Of a stretch of 9,400 nt of DNA, positions 1 to 6,189 are shown one piece after another. The notes below the pieces were generated by a model. It made no database searches and was not told where the DNA came from. It worked only from the letters and a program-made list of their open reading frames with translations. Numbering within the stretch: the stretch's first letter is position 1; every line of letters begins with the position of its first letter. The position numbers and the translations under genes are program-made. The stretch spans positions 1-9,400 of the forward strand of contig CALXVF010000040.1 of NCBI GenBank assembly GCA_944391895.1. The letters are read 5' to 3'. Origin of the DNA: an uncultured Clostridia bacterium. Its GTDB lineage: Bacteria; Bacillota; Clostridia; TANB77; CAG-508.

Positions 1-94
1 TAGCTTCTTTTCTATGTCTATTTATGTTTATTTTATTAAATCCTACAATATATATATATATATATACAGCCTCAAGGGTTTTAGCGATTTTCAT
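1..94 (-). CDS. N-terminal part of an unidentified protein, truncated by the window edge
   Basis: An open frame starts at ATG 94-92 and stays open to base 1, giving 31 codons beginning MKIAKTLEAVYIYIY. I do not recognise the product. Three signals support it as a real gene start: a consensus-like promoter at 160-132, a predicted start point near 125, and an AAAGGA ribosome-binding site at 109-104, about nine bases before the ATG. Codons 10-16 are built from nine TA units, giving an alternating Tyr/Ile stretch. That stretch could be the start of a membrane segment or simple low complexity. The gene lies downstream of clpC on the same strand but is 230 bases away with its own promoter, so it is probably a separate unit. 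With so few residues visible, it could also be a short leader peptide or a spurious frame. Confidence 0.42.
   Translation of the reverse strand, partial: MKIAKTLEAVYIYIYIVGFNKININRHRKEA
49..66. repeat. (TA)9 dinucleotide microsatellite
   Basis: Nine uninterrupted TA units. They fall inside codons 10-16 of the minus-strand frame starting at 94. A gain or loss of one unit would shift that frame. Confidence 0.9.
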
Positions 95-131
95 GTATAT
101 TTTTCCTTTCTTTTTTCTAACGTATATTATC

Positions 132-160
132 TTTATACATTTATTTTCCCTATTTGTCAA
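132..160 (-). promoter_or_regulatory. Sigma-A-type promoter for the partial gene at the left edge
   Basis: On the minus strand the -35 box is TTGACA (160-155), the spacer is 17 bases and the -10 box is TATAAA (137-132). The predicted start is near 125, leaving a leader of about 30 bases. A 10-bp palindrome, TCCTATAGGA (162-171), sits just upstream of the -35 box. Confidence 0.75.
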
Positions 161-203
161 CTCCTATAGGAATTTTTATTCTAATAATTTAACATATATT
201 TAA

Positions 204-295
204 AAATTGTATATTAAAGATTATGAAATTTGGCGTAGCTTGGAGGGACTTTAGTCCCGACAACAAGGAACAAAAAATCTTTTAATATACAATTT
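204..295. repeat. 92-bp compound palindrome, MITE-like element or structured 3' RNA
   Basis: The outer arms 204-222 and 276-295 are complementary over 19 pairs with one bulged base. Nested inside are CTTG (239-242) with CAAG (264-267), and GGGACT (245-250) with AGTCCC (253-258). The core from about 232 to 270 is clearly richer in GC than the AT-rich flanks. The element starts about 30 bases after the clpC stop codon. Read on the minus strand, the closing arm is followed by a short T run, so it may help end clpC transcripts. Its 53-base inner region is long for a simple terminator. The arms resemble terminal inverted repeats, but I see no clear target-site duplication. Confidence 0.7.
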
Positions 296-324
296 ACTAT
301 TTAGCTATAATTTAAGCATAAATT

Positions 325-2754
325 TTAATTAATCTTTATTTCATCCTTTTCAGCTGTTACATTTATTTTATTTTTAACTTTTCCGTCTAGCATAGCTTCT
401 GCAATTTTATCTTCTATCATTGTTTGAATAGCTCTTTTTAATGGTCTTGCGCCAAATGTTTTGTCAGTACCTTTACTTATTACTAATTCTTTGGCTTTTT
501 CATCTACTGTAAGTTCTATTCCCTGATTTTTCAATAATTTTGTAACATTAGCTAATAGAACATTCAAGATTTCTTTTATTTCTTTATCTTCTAGTTTATG
601 GAATACTATTATTTCATCTATACGATTTAAGAATTCTGGTTTGAACTCTCTTTTAAGTTCTCCCATAACATCTTTCTTTATGTCCTCATATTCCTTTTCT
701 GAATTTTCTTTTTCTTGAATAAATCCTAGAGATTTCTTTTCTGTAATTAATTTAGCTCCAATATTTGATGTCATTATTATTACAGTATTTTTAAAGTTTA
801 CAGTTCTTCCTTGTGAATCAGTAAGTCTTCCATCATCTAAAACTTGAAGTAACATATTCATTACATCTGGATGAGCTTTTTCTATCTCATCGAATAATAT
901 TACTGAATATGGTTTTCTTCTTATTTTTTCAGTAAGTTGTCCTGCCTCATCATATCCAACATATCCTGGAGGTGAACCAATTAATTTAGATACGGAATGC
1001 GATTCCATATATTCTGACATATCTATTCTTATTAGTGCATCTTCGCTTCCAAATAAGTTTTCTGCTAATGCTTTTGAAAGTTCAGTTTTACCAACACCAG
1101 TTGGCCCTAAGAATAAGAATGATCCTATTGGTTTATTTGGATCTTTAAGTCCCATTCTACTTCTTTTAATAGCTTTAGCAACAGCTGATACAGCTTCATC
1201 TTGTCCAATAACTCTTTTATGCAAGTTTTCTTCCAAGTTCTTTAGTTTATCATTTTCCGTTTGTGATACTTTTGTTACTGGAATCCCTGTCCAAGATGCT
1301 ATTACATTTGCTATATCTTCTTCTTTTAATGTAGATATTTTTTTACTATTTTTATTTTCCCATTCTTTTTTTGCATCTTCTAATTCTTTCTTTTTTGAGT
1401 TTTCCTTATCTCTTAATTTTGCCGCTTTTTCAAAGTTTTGAACTCTTATTGCTTCTTCTTTTTCTTTGTCTAATTTTTCTATTTCATCTTTTATTCCTTT
1501 GAAACTTTCTGGCTCAGTATAGCTTTTCATTCTTACTTTAGAAGCTGCTTCATCTATTAAGTCAATTGCTTTATCTGGTAAAAATCTATCATTAATATAT
1601 CTTGAAGATAATTCAACTGCTGCTTTTATAGCTTCATCAGTTATTTTTACATTATGATGAGCTTCGTATTTATCTCTTAATCCTTTAAGAATTAAAATTG
1701 CCTCTTCTTCAGTTGGTTCATTTACATTTACTGGACTGAATCTTCTTTCTAATGCTGCATCTTTTTCTATATATTTTCTATATTCTTTTAATGTAGTGGC
1801 ACCAATTAGTTGAATTTCTCCTCTTGCTAAAAGTGGCTTTAATATATTGGCTGCATCAACTGCACCTTCTGCTGAACCAGCTCCTACAATTGTATGAATT
1901 TCATCAATAAATATAATGATATCTCCTGCTTTTTGTACTTCTTTTAGTGCCTTCTTTATTCTTTCTTCAAAGTCTCCTCTATATTTTGCACCAGCAACCA
2001 TACTAGCCATATCTAAGCTAACTACTCTTTTATTTTTAAGTATTTCAGGAACATCTCCTGCTACTATTTTTTCAGCTAGTCCTTCTGCTACTGCTGTTTT
2101 TCCAACTCCAGGCTCTCCTATTAAACATGGATTATTTTTTGTTCTTCTTGATAGAATTTGGATAACCCTTTGAATTTCCTCTTTTCTACCTATTACAGGA
2201 TCTAGTTTTCCTTCTCTTGCTTGTTTTGTTAAATCTACTCCATATTGATTTAGTGTTGGTGTTGAATTATAGCTGCTTTTACTTGAAGATGTTCTTTCAT
2301 CTTCACTATTAGAGCCTTCTTCATTTAGAACTTTTAGAAGTTCATTATATAATATTTGTGGATTAATTCCTTCTTCTAGTAAAATTCTTGTTGCTACACT
2401 ATCTCCTTCTTTCATTATTCCAATTAGAATATGCTCTGTTCCTATATATTCTGTTCCAGTTCTTCTAGCTTCTAAAAATGCATTTTCTATTACCCTTTTG
2501 CTTCTAGGAGTAAAAGTAATTTGATTACTATCTTCTATTTCATCACCTACTCCTACAATTTCTTCTATTGACTCTTTTATCTTTTCTGCTGACAATCCTT
2601 GATTTTCTAGCACTTTACTAGCAATTCCTGTTCCTTCTGAAATTAATCCATATAAAATATGCTCTGTTCCTATGTAATTATGCCCTAATTCCATAGCTAA
2701 GTCTTGAGCGTATTCTAATGCTTTTTCAGCTCTTGCTGTAAATTTATAATACAT
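325..2754 (-). CDS. clpC: ATP-dependent unfoldase ClpC (class III heat-shock Hsp100)
   Basis: ClpC is a hexameric AAA+ unfoldase that feeds proteins, including arginine-phosphorylated ones, to the ClpP peptidase. The 809 residues match the family length. Two Clp N-terminal repeats span about 1-145, followed by a Ser-rich linker (about 146-165). The first AAA+ module has Walker A GEPGVGKT (213-220), Walker B with D284-E285, and arginines R337/R338. The middle region (about 425-460) has the UVR-like helix typical of ClpC, where McsA/MecA-type adaptors bind. The second module has Walker A GPTGVGKT (550-557), Walker B D622-E623 and sensor-2 arginine R770. An LGF tripeptide (676-678) lies where the ClpP-docking loop is expected. 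It is the last gene of the operon. Its ribosome-binding site AGGAGG lies in the final codons of mcsB, and the ATG follows the mcsB stop by one base. No key residue is missing. Confidence 0.97.
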   Translation of the reverse strand: MYYKFTARAEKALEYAQDLAMELGHNYIGTEHILYGLISEGTGIASKVLENQGLSAEKIKESIEEIVGVGDEIEDSNQITFTPRSKRVIENAFLEARRTGTEYIGTEHILIGIMKEGDSVATRILLEEGINPQILYNELLKVLNEEGSNSEDERTSSSKSSYNSTPTLNQYGVDLTKQAREGKLDPVIGRKEEIQRVIQILSRRTKNNPCLIGEPGVGKTAVAEGLAEKIVAGDVPEILKNKRVVSLDMASMVAGAKYRGDFEERIKKALKEVQKAGDIIIFIDEIHTIVGAGSAEGAVDAANILKPLLARGEIQLIGATTLKEYRKYIEKDAALERRFSPVNVNEPTEEEAILILKGLRDKYEAHHNVKITDEAIKAAVELSSRYINDRFLPDKAIDLIDEAASKVRMKSYTEPESFKGIKDEIEKLDKEKEEAIRVQNFEKAAKLRDKENSKKKELEDAKKEWENKNSKKISTLKEEDIANVIASWTGIPVTKVSQTENDKLKNLEENLHKRVIGQDEAVSAVAKAIKRSRMGLKDPNKPIGSFLFLGPTGVGKTELSKALAENLFGSEDALIRIDMSEYMESHSVSKLIGSPPGYVGYDEAGQLTEKIRRKPYSVILFDEIEKAHPDVMNMLLQVLDDGRLTDSQGRTVNFKNTVIIMTSNIGAKLITEKKSLGFIQEKENSEKEYEDIKKDVMGELKREFKPEFLNRIDEIIVFHKLEDKEIKEILNVLLANVTKLLKNQGIELTVDEKAKELVISKGTDKTFGARPLKRAIQTMIEDKIAEAMLDGKVKNKINVTAEKDEIKIN

Positions 2755-2755
2755 A

Positions 2756-3772
2756 CTAATCCTCCTTTACTATTTGTTTTATTATTTCACATCTAGCAAT
2801 TTCTTGATTTAATATTGACAATTTCTTACCAAGCCTTTTTTGGATATTTGCAGGTTTTGTATACAGTATTAATTCTGATACTTTTTTATCTGTCAATTCT
2901 TTTATAATACCTAAATCTGTACCTAATTTCACACTAGAAAGTAACTCTATTGCTTCTTCTTCACTTAATCTTTTTGCATTTGTTAATATTCCATAATCTC
3001 TATATACCTTATCTTCTAATTTTACAGAATTTTTAGATAAATATTTTCTTGCAACTCTTTCTTGTTCTATAATTTTCTGTGTTATTAAATTTAAGTTTTT
3101 AGCAATTTCTTTTTCTGTTATTCCTAGTGTTTGGTTATTAGATATTTGATAAATAGCTCCTTCTGCTTTTGTTCCTTCACCATAAACTCCTCTTACATTC
3201 ATTCCCAAGCCATTTATTACATTTAGGATTTTGCTTAAGTTTCCTGTCATTTCAAGTCCTGGTACATGTACAAGTGTAGAAACCTTTAAACCAGTTCCTA
3301 CATTTGTTGGACATGCTGTTAAATATCCATATTTTTGATGATAACTATATGGTACTAGTTCTTCTAGTTTTTCATCTATTTCTATTGCTAGATTTAATAT
3401 ATTGTCTATATCTAATCCTGATGTAAATACTTGTAATTTTATATGATCTTCTTCATTAACCATAATACAGATATTTTCTTCATCATTTATTATTATAGCT
3501 GTATATGGCATTTTTGTTTTTGCAAAATCTGGACTTATTATATGTTTTTCAACTAGACTTTGTTTTGTTAATTCATCCATATCTTGCATACTTAAAAATT
3601 TTAAATTATATCCAATTAAAGGTGTTATTTCCTTCAATTTATTATATATTTCTTTTAGTTCTTCATCTGCACATCTTGTTTTAAATGGATATCCTTTTAC
3701 GTTTCTAGATAATCTTACTCTTGAACTAAATATAACATCTGATTCTTTCCCATTTTGAACATACCAATTCAT
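2756..3772 (-). CDS. mcsB: Protein-arginine kinase McsB
   Basis: McsB phosphorylates arginines on proteins, inactivating CtsR and tagging substrates for ClpC-ClpP. The 338-residue protein has a phosphagen-kinase fold: SSRVRLSRN (16-24) for nucleotide binding, the acidic NEEDH (106-110) expected for catalysis, and C154 in CPTNVGTG, equivalent to the conserved kinase cysteine. GEGTKAEGAIYQISN (198-212) follows. It is slightly shorter than the Bacillus subtilis protein (about 363 residues), mainly at the N-terminus. Near the C-terminus, where many McsB proteins have an RDxxRA-type phosphoarginine-binding motif, this one reads Q323-E324-I-A-R327-C328. Translation is probably coupled to mcsA, since the ATG overlaps the mcsA stop as TAATG. 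An AAAGGAG site (3790-3784) lies 11 bases upstream, a rather long spacing. Confidence 0.95.
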   Translation of the reverse strand: MNWYVQNGKESDVIFSSRVRLSRNVKGYPFKTRCADEELKEIYNKLKEITPLIGYNLKFLSMQDMDELTKQSLVEKHIISPDFAKTKMPYTAIIINDEENICIMVNEEDHIKLQVFTSGLDIDNILNLAIEIDEKLEELVPYSYHQKYGYLTACPTNVGTGLKVSTLVHVPGLEMTGNLSKILNVINGLGMNVRGVYGEGTKAEGAIYQISNNQTLGITEKEIAKNLNLITQKIIEQERVARKYLSKNSVKLEDKVYRDYGILTNAKRLSEEEAIELLSSVKLGTDLGIIKELTDKKVSELILYTKPANIQKRLGKKLSILNQEIARCEIIKQIVKED

Positions 3773-4308
3773 TATTTATCAATCTCCTTTATCTTATCTC
3801 TTATTTTTGCTGCATCCTCATATCTTTCTTCTTTTACCGCTTTATCTAGTTGCCTTTGTAAGTCTTCTATTTCTTCTTGTTTCTTATCTTTTTCTTGTTT
3901 TTTAGGTTTTACTTTTTGATTGATTTCTTGATTTGTATTTTTTATTCCTCTACCAATGTGTTTTGCTGTTCCATGTAAATTTTTTAAAAGTGAATCTATT
4001 GGACTTGAGAATGTATCGTAACAATCTGGGCATCCAAACATTCCAAATCTTATGAAATCCTCATAAGTCATATTACATGTTTTACATTTTACAGCATTTG
4101 TACTATAGCTTGGTAGTATTGTATTATTTTCTGCGTAATCACTGAAGAAATCTCCCAAAAAACTATTGAAATTAATTGGTATATCAATATTATCTACTCC
4201 TAATTTTCTTGCACAATCTGTACATAGAATAAGTTCTTTTTTTACTCCATTAATAATTTGCGTATATCTGAAATTTGCCTCGTTTTTTCCACAATTTTGA
4301 CACAACAT
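3772..4308 (-). CDS. mcsA: McsA, zinc-finger activator of the McsB kinase
   Basis: McsA binds and activates McsB and links it to ClpC and CtsR. The 178-residue protein has four CxxC pairs, at C3/C6, C29/C32, C75/C78 and C93/C96, consistent with two treble-cleft-like zinc sites. A Lys/Gln/Glu-rich linker covers about 125-145. A C-terminal UVR domain (about 142-178) contains the typical EERYEDAAKIRDKI pattern, as in UvrB and the ClpC middle region. The start is well supported: AGGAGG (4322-4317) lies eight bases before ATG 4308, inside the 18-base gap after ctsR. The stop codon shares one base with the mcsB start. All four cysteine pairs are intact, so a functional zinc protein is likely. Confidence 0.95.
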   Translation of the reverse strand: MLCQNCGKNEANFRYTQIINGVKKELILCTDCARKLGVDNIDIPINFNSFLGDFFSDYAENNTILPSYSTNAVKCKTCNMTYEDFIRFGMFGCPDCYDTFSSPIDSLLKNLHGTAKHIGRGIKNTNQEINQKVKPKKQEKDKKQEEIEDLQRQLDKAVKEERYEDAAKIRDKIKEIDK

Positions 4309-4326
4309 GTTAATTACCTCCTTAAT

Positions 4327-4770
4327 TTAAACTAAATTTATGAGCATATTTTTAAATATTTTTGCTCTTATTTCATCTTTAGTTTCTTTTGGCAAAGTCA
4401 GTACTTTGTCACTTGTTGCTCCTTTTATTAGTCTTGCCTCTTTTTCATCTATAATGTCGTAGTCTAAGAAATTTTTTACAAATATTTCTACTTCTTTAGC
4501 AGTTATTTTTTCTCCTACACTATTTATAATATGCATTAAATAATCACTATGAGTTATATTTATTTTCTTGATTTTAATGCATCCTCCACCACCTCTTGTG
4601 CTTTCTACATAGTATCCTTGCATTGGTGTAAATCTTGTTGATATTACATAGTTTATTTGTGATGGAACGCAGTTGAAGTGCTCTGCTAAGTCGTTTCTTT
4701 GTATTACTGCAAAATCATCATCTTCTAACATTTCCTTAATAAAATCTTCTATTATATCTGATATTCTCAT
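4327..4770 (-). CDS. ctsR: CtsR, repressor of class III heat-shock genes
   Basis: CtsR is a dimeric winged-helix repressor that binds tandem GGTCAAA-type heptads and loses DNA affinity on heating. The 147 residues match the family. The helix-turn-helix lies at about 25-46 (RNDLAEHF, then PSQINYVISTRF). The wing contains R59 followed by four glycines (60-63), the conserved heat-sensing loop; R59 corresponds to the arginine that McsB phosphorylates in Bacillus-type CtsR. The C-terminal four-helix region (about 75-147) is the part recognised by McsB and Clp in studied species. The ribosome-binding site AAGGGGAG (4783-4776) lies five bases before the ATG. As first gene of the operon, with a CtsR operator over its start point, it is expected to repress itself. 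Confidence 0.96.
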   Translation of the reverse strand: MRISDIIEDFIKEMLEDDDFAVIQRNDLAEHFNCVPSQINYVISTRFTPMQGYYVESTRGGGGCIKIKKINITHSDYLMHIINSVGEKITAKEVEIFVKNFLDYDIIDEKEARLIKGATSDKVLTLPKETKDEIRAKIFKNMLINLV

Positions 4771-4804
4771 TTCTTCTCCCCTTATTCTACATTTTTCGAT
4801 TTTA

Positions 4805-4827
4805 TTTGACTTTGACTTTCTTTGACT
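4805..4827 (-). promoter_or_regulatory. CtsR operator with three heptads
   Basis: On the minus strand AGTCAAA (4827-4821), a three-base spacer and AGTCAAA (4817-4811) form the canonical tandem CtsR site. A third heptad, AGTCAAA (4811-4805), follows and shares one base with the second. The site covers the predicted transcription start, so a bound repressor would block initiation. Confidence 0.93.
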
Positions 4828-4833
4828 TTTAAT

Positions 4834-4862
4834 AGTATATACCCTTTTACATAAAATGTCAA
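4834..4862 (-). promoter_or_regulatory. Sigma-A promoter of the ctsR-mcsA-mcsB-clpC operon
   Basis: The -35 box is TTGACA (4862-4857), the spacer is 17 bases and the -10 box is TATACT (4839-4834). The predicted start is near 4827, giving a leader of about 57 bases. The match is nearly consensus, which suits a strong promoter held off by a repressor. Confidence 0.9.
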
Positions 4863-4892
4863 TATGTTTTTTGAAATTTTTAATTCAATAAA

Positions 4893-4928
4893 ATAAAGCT
4901 AAGCAATATTTTAACTGCCTAGCTTTAT
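4893..4928 (-). terminator. Rho-independent terminator of the Rpn nuclease gene
   Basis: A 12-bp stem pairs 4917-4928 with 4893-4904 around a 12-base loop. Its single imperfect pair is a G-U wobble on the minus-strand RNA but an A-C mismatch on the plus strand, so it works better for minus-strand transcripts. A short interrupted T run follows on the minus strand. It begins 12 bases after the nuclease stop and insulates the ctsR promoter. Confidence 0.75.
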
Positions 4929-4940
4929 ATCATTAGACTT

Positions 4941-5261
4941 TTATATAATTTTATATATATTTTTAACATCAACTTCACTAAGCCCTGTTGCTTCTACTAT
5001 TTCTTTATCTGACATTCCCATTTCTTTTAATTTCTTGGCTATTTGTAGTTTTTCAGATTTTTTGCCTTCTTTTATTCCTTTTGCCATTCCTTTCTCTATA
5101 CCTTCTTCAATTCCTGCCTCTCTTGCTCCTGCCATTCCGCTATCATAATTATATTTTGCCATTAGTCTTGCTTCATATAATTCTCTTTCTTTTGGGTCCA
5201 TACTCATTTCTTCTACCAATATTCCTGCTTTTTTTACTTCTTCATTTTTCTCCTCGGCCAT
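4941..5261 (-). CDS. Possible intragenic small protein (RpnS-like) from an internal start in the Rpn gene
   Basis: ATG 5261-5259 is codon 199 of the nuclease gene and in frame with it. AAGGGAGG (5280-5273) lies upstream, with 11 bases between its last G and the ATG, a little longer than ideal. The product would be 106 residues covering the charged helical C-terminal domain without the nuclease core. In Escherichia coli, Rpn genes are reported to make such short C-terminal forms, which inhibit the full-length toxic protein. Whether this site is used here is inference; the Gly/Arg/Glu codons could create the motif by chance. Confidence 0.35.
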   Translation of the reverse strand: MAEEKNEEVKKAGILVEEMSMDPKERELYEARLMAKYNYDSGMAGAREAGIEEGIEKGMAKGIKEGKKSEKLQIAKKLKEMGMSDKEIVEATGLSEVDVKNIYKII

Positions 5262-5855
5262 TTTGATTTTTTCCTCCCTTCCACTTATTAACCAAAGCCA
5301 TTGTTCCAGTTTTCCCTCTACTCCTGGATTTTTCTTTAAAAATTTTGGTATCTCTATAAAATGCATTTCTAATTCCTCTGTTGCATTTTCTTCTTCTTTT
5401 TTATATCCCATATCTACATATTCATTTGGCTTTATTTTCTCAAATTTCATATGTGCTACATGATGGTAACTTCCCCTTTTGTATAATATATAATTCAATA
5501 ATATTATTACTATTGACTTTTTTAGTTTTTTATAATCTTCTGTTTGTTGTATTTGCGTTGCTATGTTCTTACACATATATACAGTTGATCTTTGTTTCAT
5601 GTTGTATTCATTTCCTACTTGCATCTCTATATCTACTACTGTATTACCATTTATCTCTGCTTTTATGTCTAGCACGCTTGCTCTTTCTTCAATTAACTCT
5701 TTGGGAATTTCACTATTCCTCACTTCTAATTTTGTAATTTTTACTTCTAATATGGCTTCCAATAAATCTTTTAAAAGACCTTTGGTTCCTTCTTTAGTAA
5801 ATGTACGTTTAAATATGTAATCATTTAATAAAGGTAACTTTTGTTGTTTTCCCAT
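4941..5855 (-). CDS. Rpn-family PD-(D/E)XK nuclease (recombination-promoting nuclease / putative transposase)
   Basis: Rpn proteins are DNA nucleases of the PD-(D/E)XK superfamily, linked in enterobacteria to RecA-independent recombination and phage restriction. This 304-residue protein opens with LLNDYIFKRTF (9-19), typical of the family. Its likely active site is D63 in VLDIKAE, then E77 and Q79 in DIEMQ, the D-x13-ExQ pattern in which Q replaces the usual lysine. Residues about 83-190 are the rest of the nuclease core. The C-terminal third is helical and charged, with glycines every four residues (G248, 252, 256, 260, 264), then a helix-turn-helix-like end (about 279-300) beginning MGMSDKEIVEATGL. 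An AAAGGAG site (5867-5861) fixes the start. The gene has its own terminator and appears intact. A strong internal site could also yield a C-terminal fragment starting at M199. Confidence 0.9.
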   Translation of the reverse strand: MGKQQKLPLLNDYIFKRTFTKEGTKGLLKDLLEAILEVKITKLEVRNSEIPKELIEERASVLDIKAEINGNTVVDIEMQVGNEYNMKQRSTVYMCKNIATQIQQTEDYKKLKKSIVIILLNYILYKRGSYHHVAHMKFEKIKPNEYVDMGYKKEEENATEELEMHFIEIPKFLKKNPGVEGKLEQWLWLISGREEKIKMAEEKNEEVKKAGILVEEMSMDPKERELYEARLMAKYNYDSGMAGAREAGIEEGIEKGMAKGIKEGKKSEKLQIAKKLKEMGMSDKEIVEATGLSEVDVKNIYKII

Positions 5856-5868
5856 TTATTCTCCTTTC

Positions 5869-5897
5869 ATTCTAACAAAATGTTTACGTTTTTTCAA
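5869..5897 (-). promoter_or_regulatory. Proximal promoter of the Rpn nuclease gene
   Basis: The -35 box is TTGAAA (5897-5892), the spacer is 17 bases and the -10 box is TAGAAT (5874-5869), preceded by TGT as in an extended -10 element. The predicted start, near 5862, falls inside the ribosome-binding site (5867-5861), so the transcript would have almost no leader. Confidence 0.7.
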
Positions 5898-5903
5898 CAC
5901 TTT
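5890..5903. repeat. 14-bp direct repeat, copy 1
   Basis: TTTTTCAACACTTT on the plus strand. It is identical to 6074-6087, 184 bases away. On the minus strand it contains the TTGAAA -35 box of the proximal Rpn promoter. Confidence 0.85.
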
Positions 5904-6052
5904 ATTAAAATTTATATATTTATGAATTTAGTTTTCTATTTAATTACCTTTACTTTCTATAATATGAGGGATTTTTTGATATAAAAAGATTTAAATTCTT
6001 TTGAAAAAAATTTACTTGAATTAAATATTCCGAACCAATTCACATTATCCAT

Positions 6053-6081
6053 ATATTACCATAACTTTCTAAATTTTTCAA
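6053..6081 (-). promoter_or_regulatory. Possible distal promoter of the Rpn nuclease gene
   Basis: The -35 box is TTGAAA (6081-6076), the spacer is 17 bases and the -10 box is TAATAT (6058-6053). It would give a leader of about 190 bases. Its -35 box lies in the same 14-bp repeat as the proximal promoter. Confidence 0.45.
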
Positions 6082-6087
6082 CACTTT
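6074..6087. repeat. 14-bp direct repeat, copy 2
   Basis: The second copy of TTTTTCAACACTTT. On the minus strand it holds the -35 box of the possible distal Rpn promoter. Confidence 0.85.
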
Positions 6088-6189
6088 TTTACATCAACTC
6101 GTCGACATTTTTCTACATATTTTGCACAGTACTAAATTGCAAGCATATAGCATATATATTTTATAAATCTATTTATAAGGAGATGTCTT

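Larger units (their letters stand above)
95..324. other. Intergenic region downstream of clpC
   Basis: This gap holds the compound palindrome (204-295), the minus-strand promoter (132-160) and a 10-bp palindrome (162-171). I see no further coding frame and no canonical short hairpin terminator for the heat-shock operon. Confidence 0.7.
5856..6189. other. Divergent intergenic region between the Rpn gene and the membrane-protein gene
   Basis: This 334-base gap holds the two minus-strand promoters and the 14-bp repeats. I see no convincing plus-strand promoter for the gene at 6190: the best candidate is TTGCAA (6137-6142) with TATAAA (6162-6167), but the spacing is 19 bases. No RNA gene or well-supported small gene is visible. 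Confidence 0.6.

Noticed and set aside
1916..2173. An 85-codon plus-strand frame opposite clpC
   Set aside because: It is a shadow of conserved ClpC codons around the first Walker A motif.
4988..5820. Several plus-strand frames of 66-118 codons opposite the Rpn gene, rich in Leu and Phe
   Set aside because: They are antisense shadows of a Lys/Glu-rich coding strand, overlap one another in different frames and lack start signals.
5957..6052. A 31-codon minus-strand frame in the leader region of the Rpn gene
   Set aside because: It has no ribosome-binding site, and its ATG directly abuts the -10 box of the distal promoter, so it would not be in that transcript. Its composition is that of random AT-rich sequence.
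6095..6110. A TGTCGAC sequence on the minus strand resembling a Spo0A box
   Set aside because: It matches only six of the seven core bases (TGTCGAA) and is isolated, which is too weak to call in AT-rich DNA.
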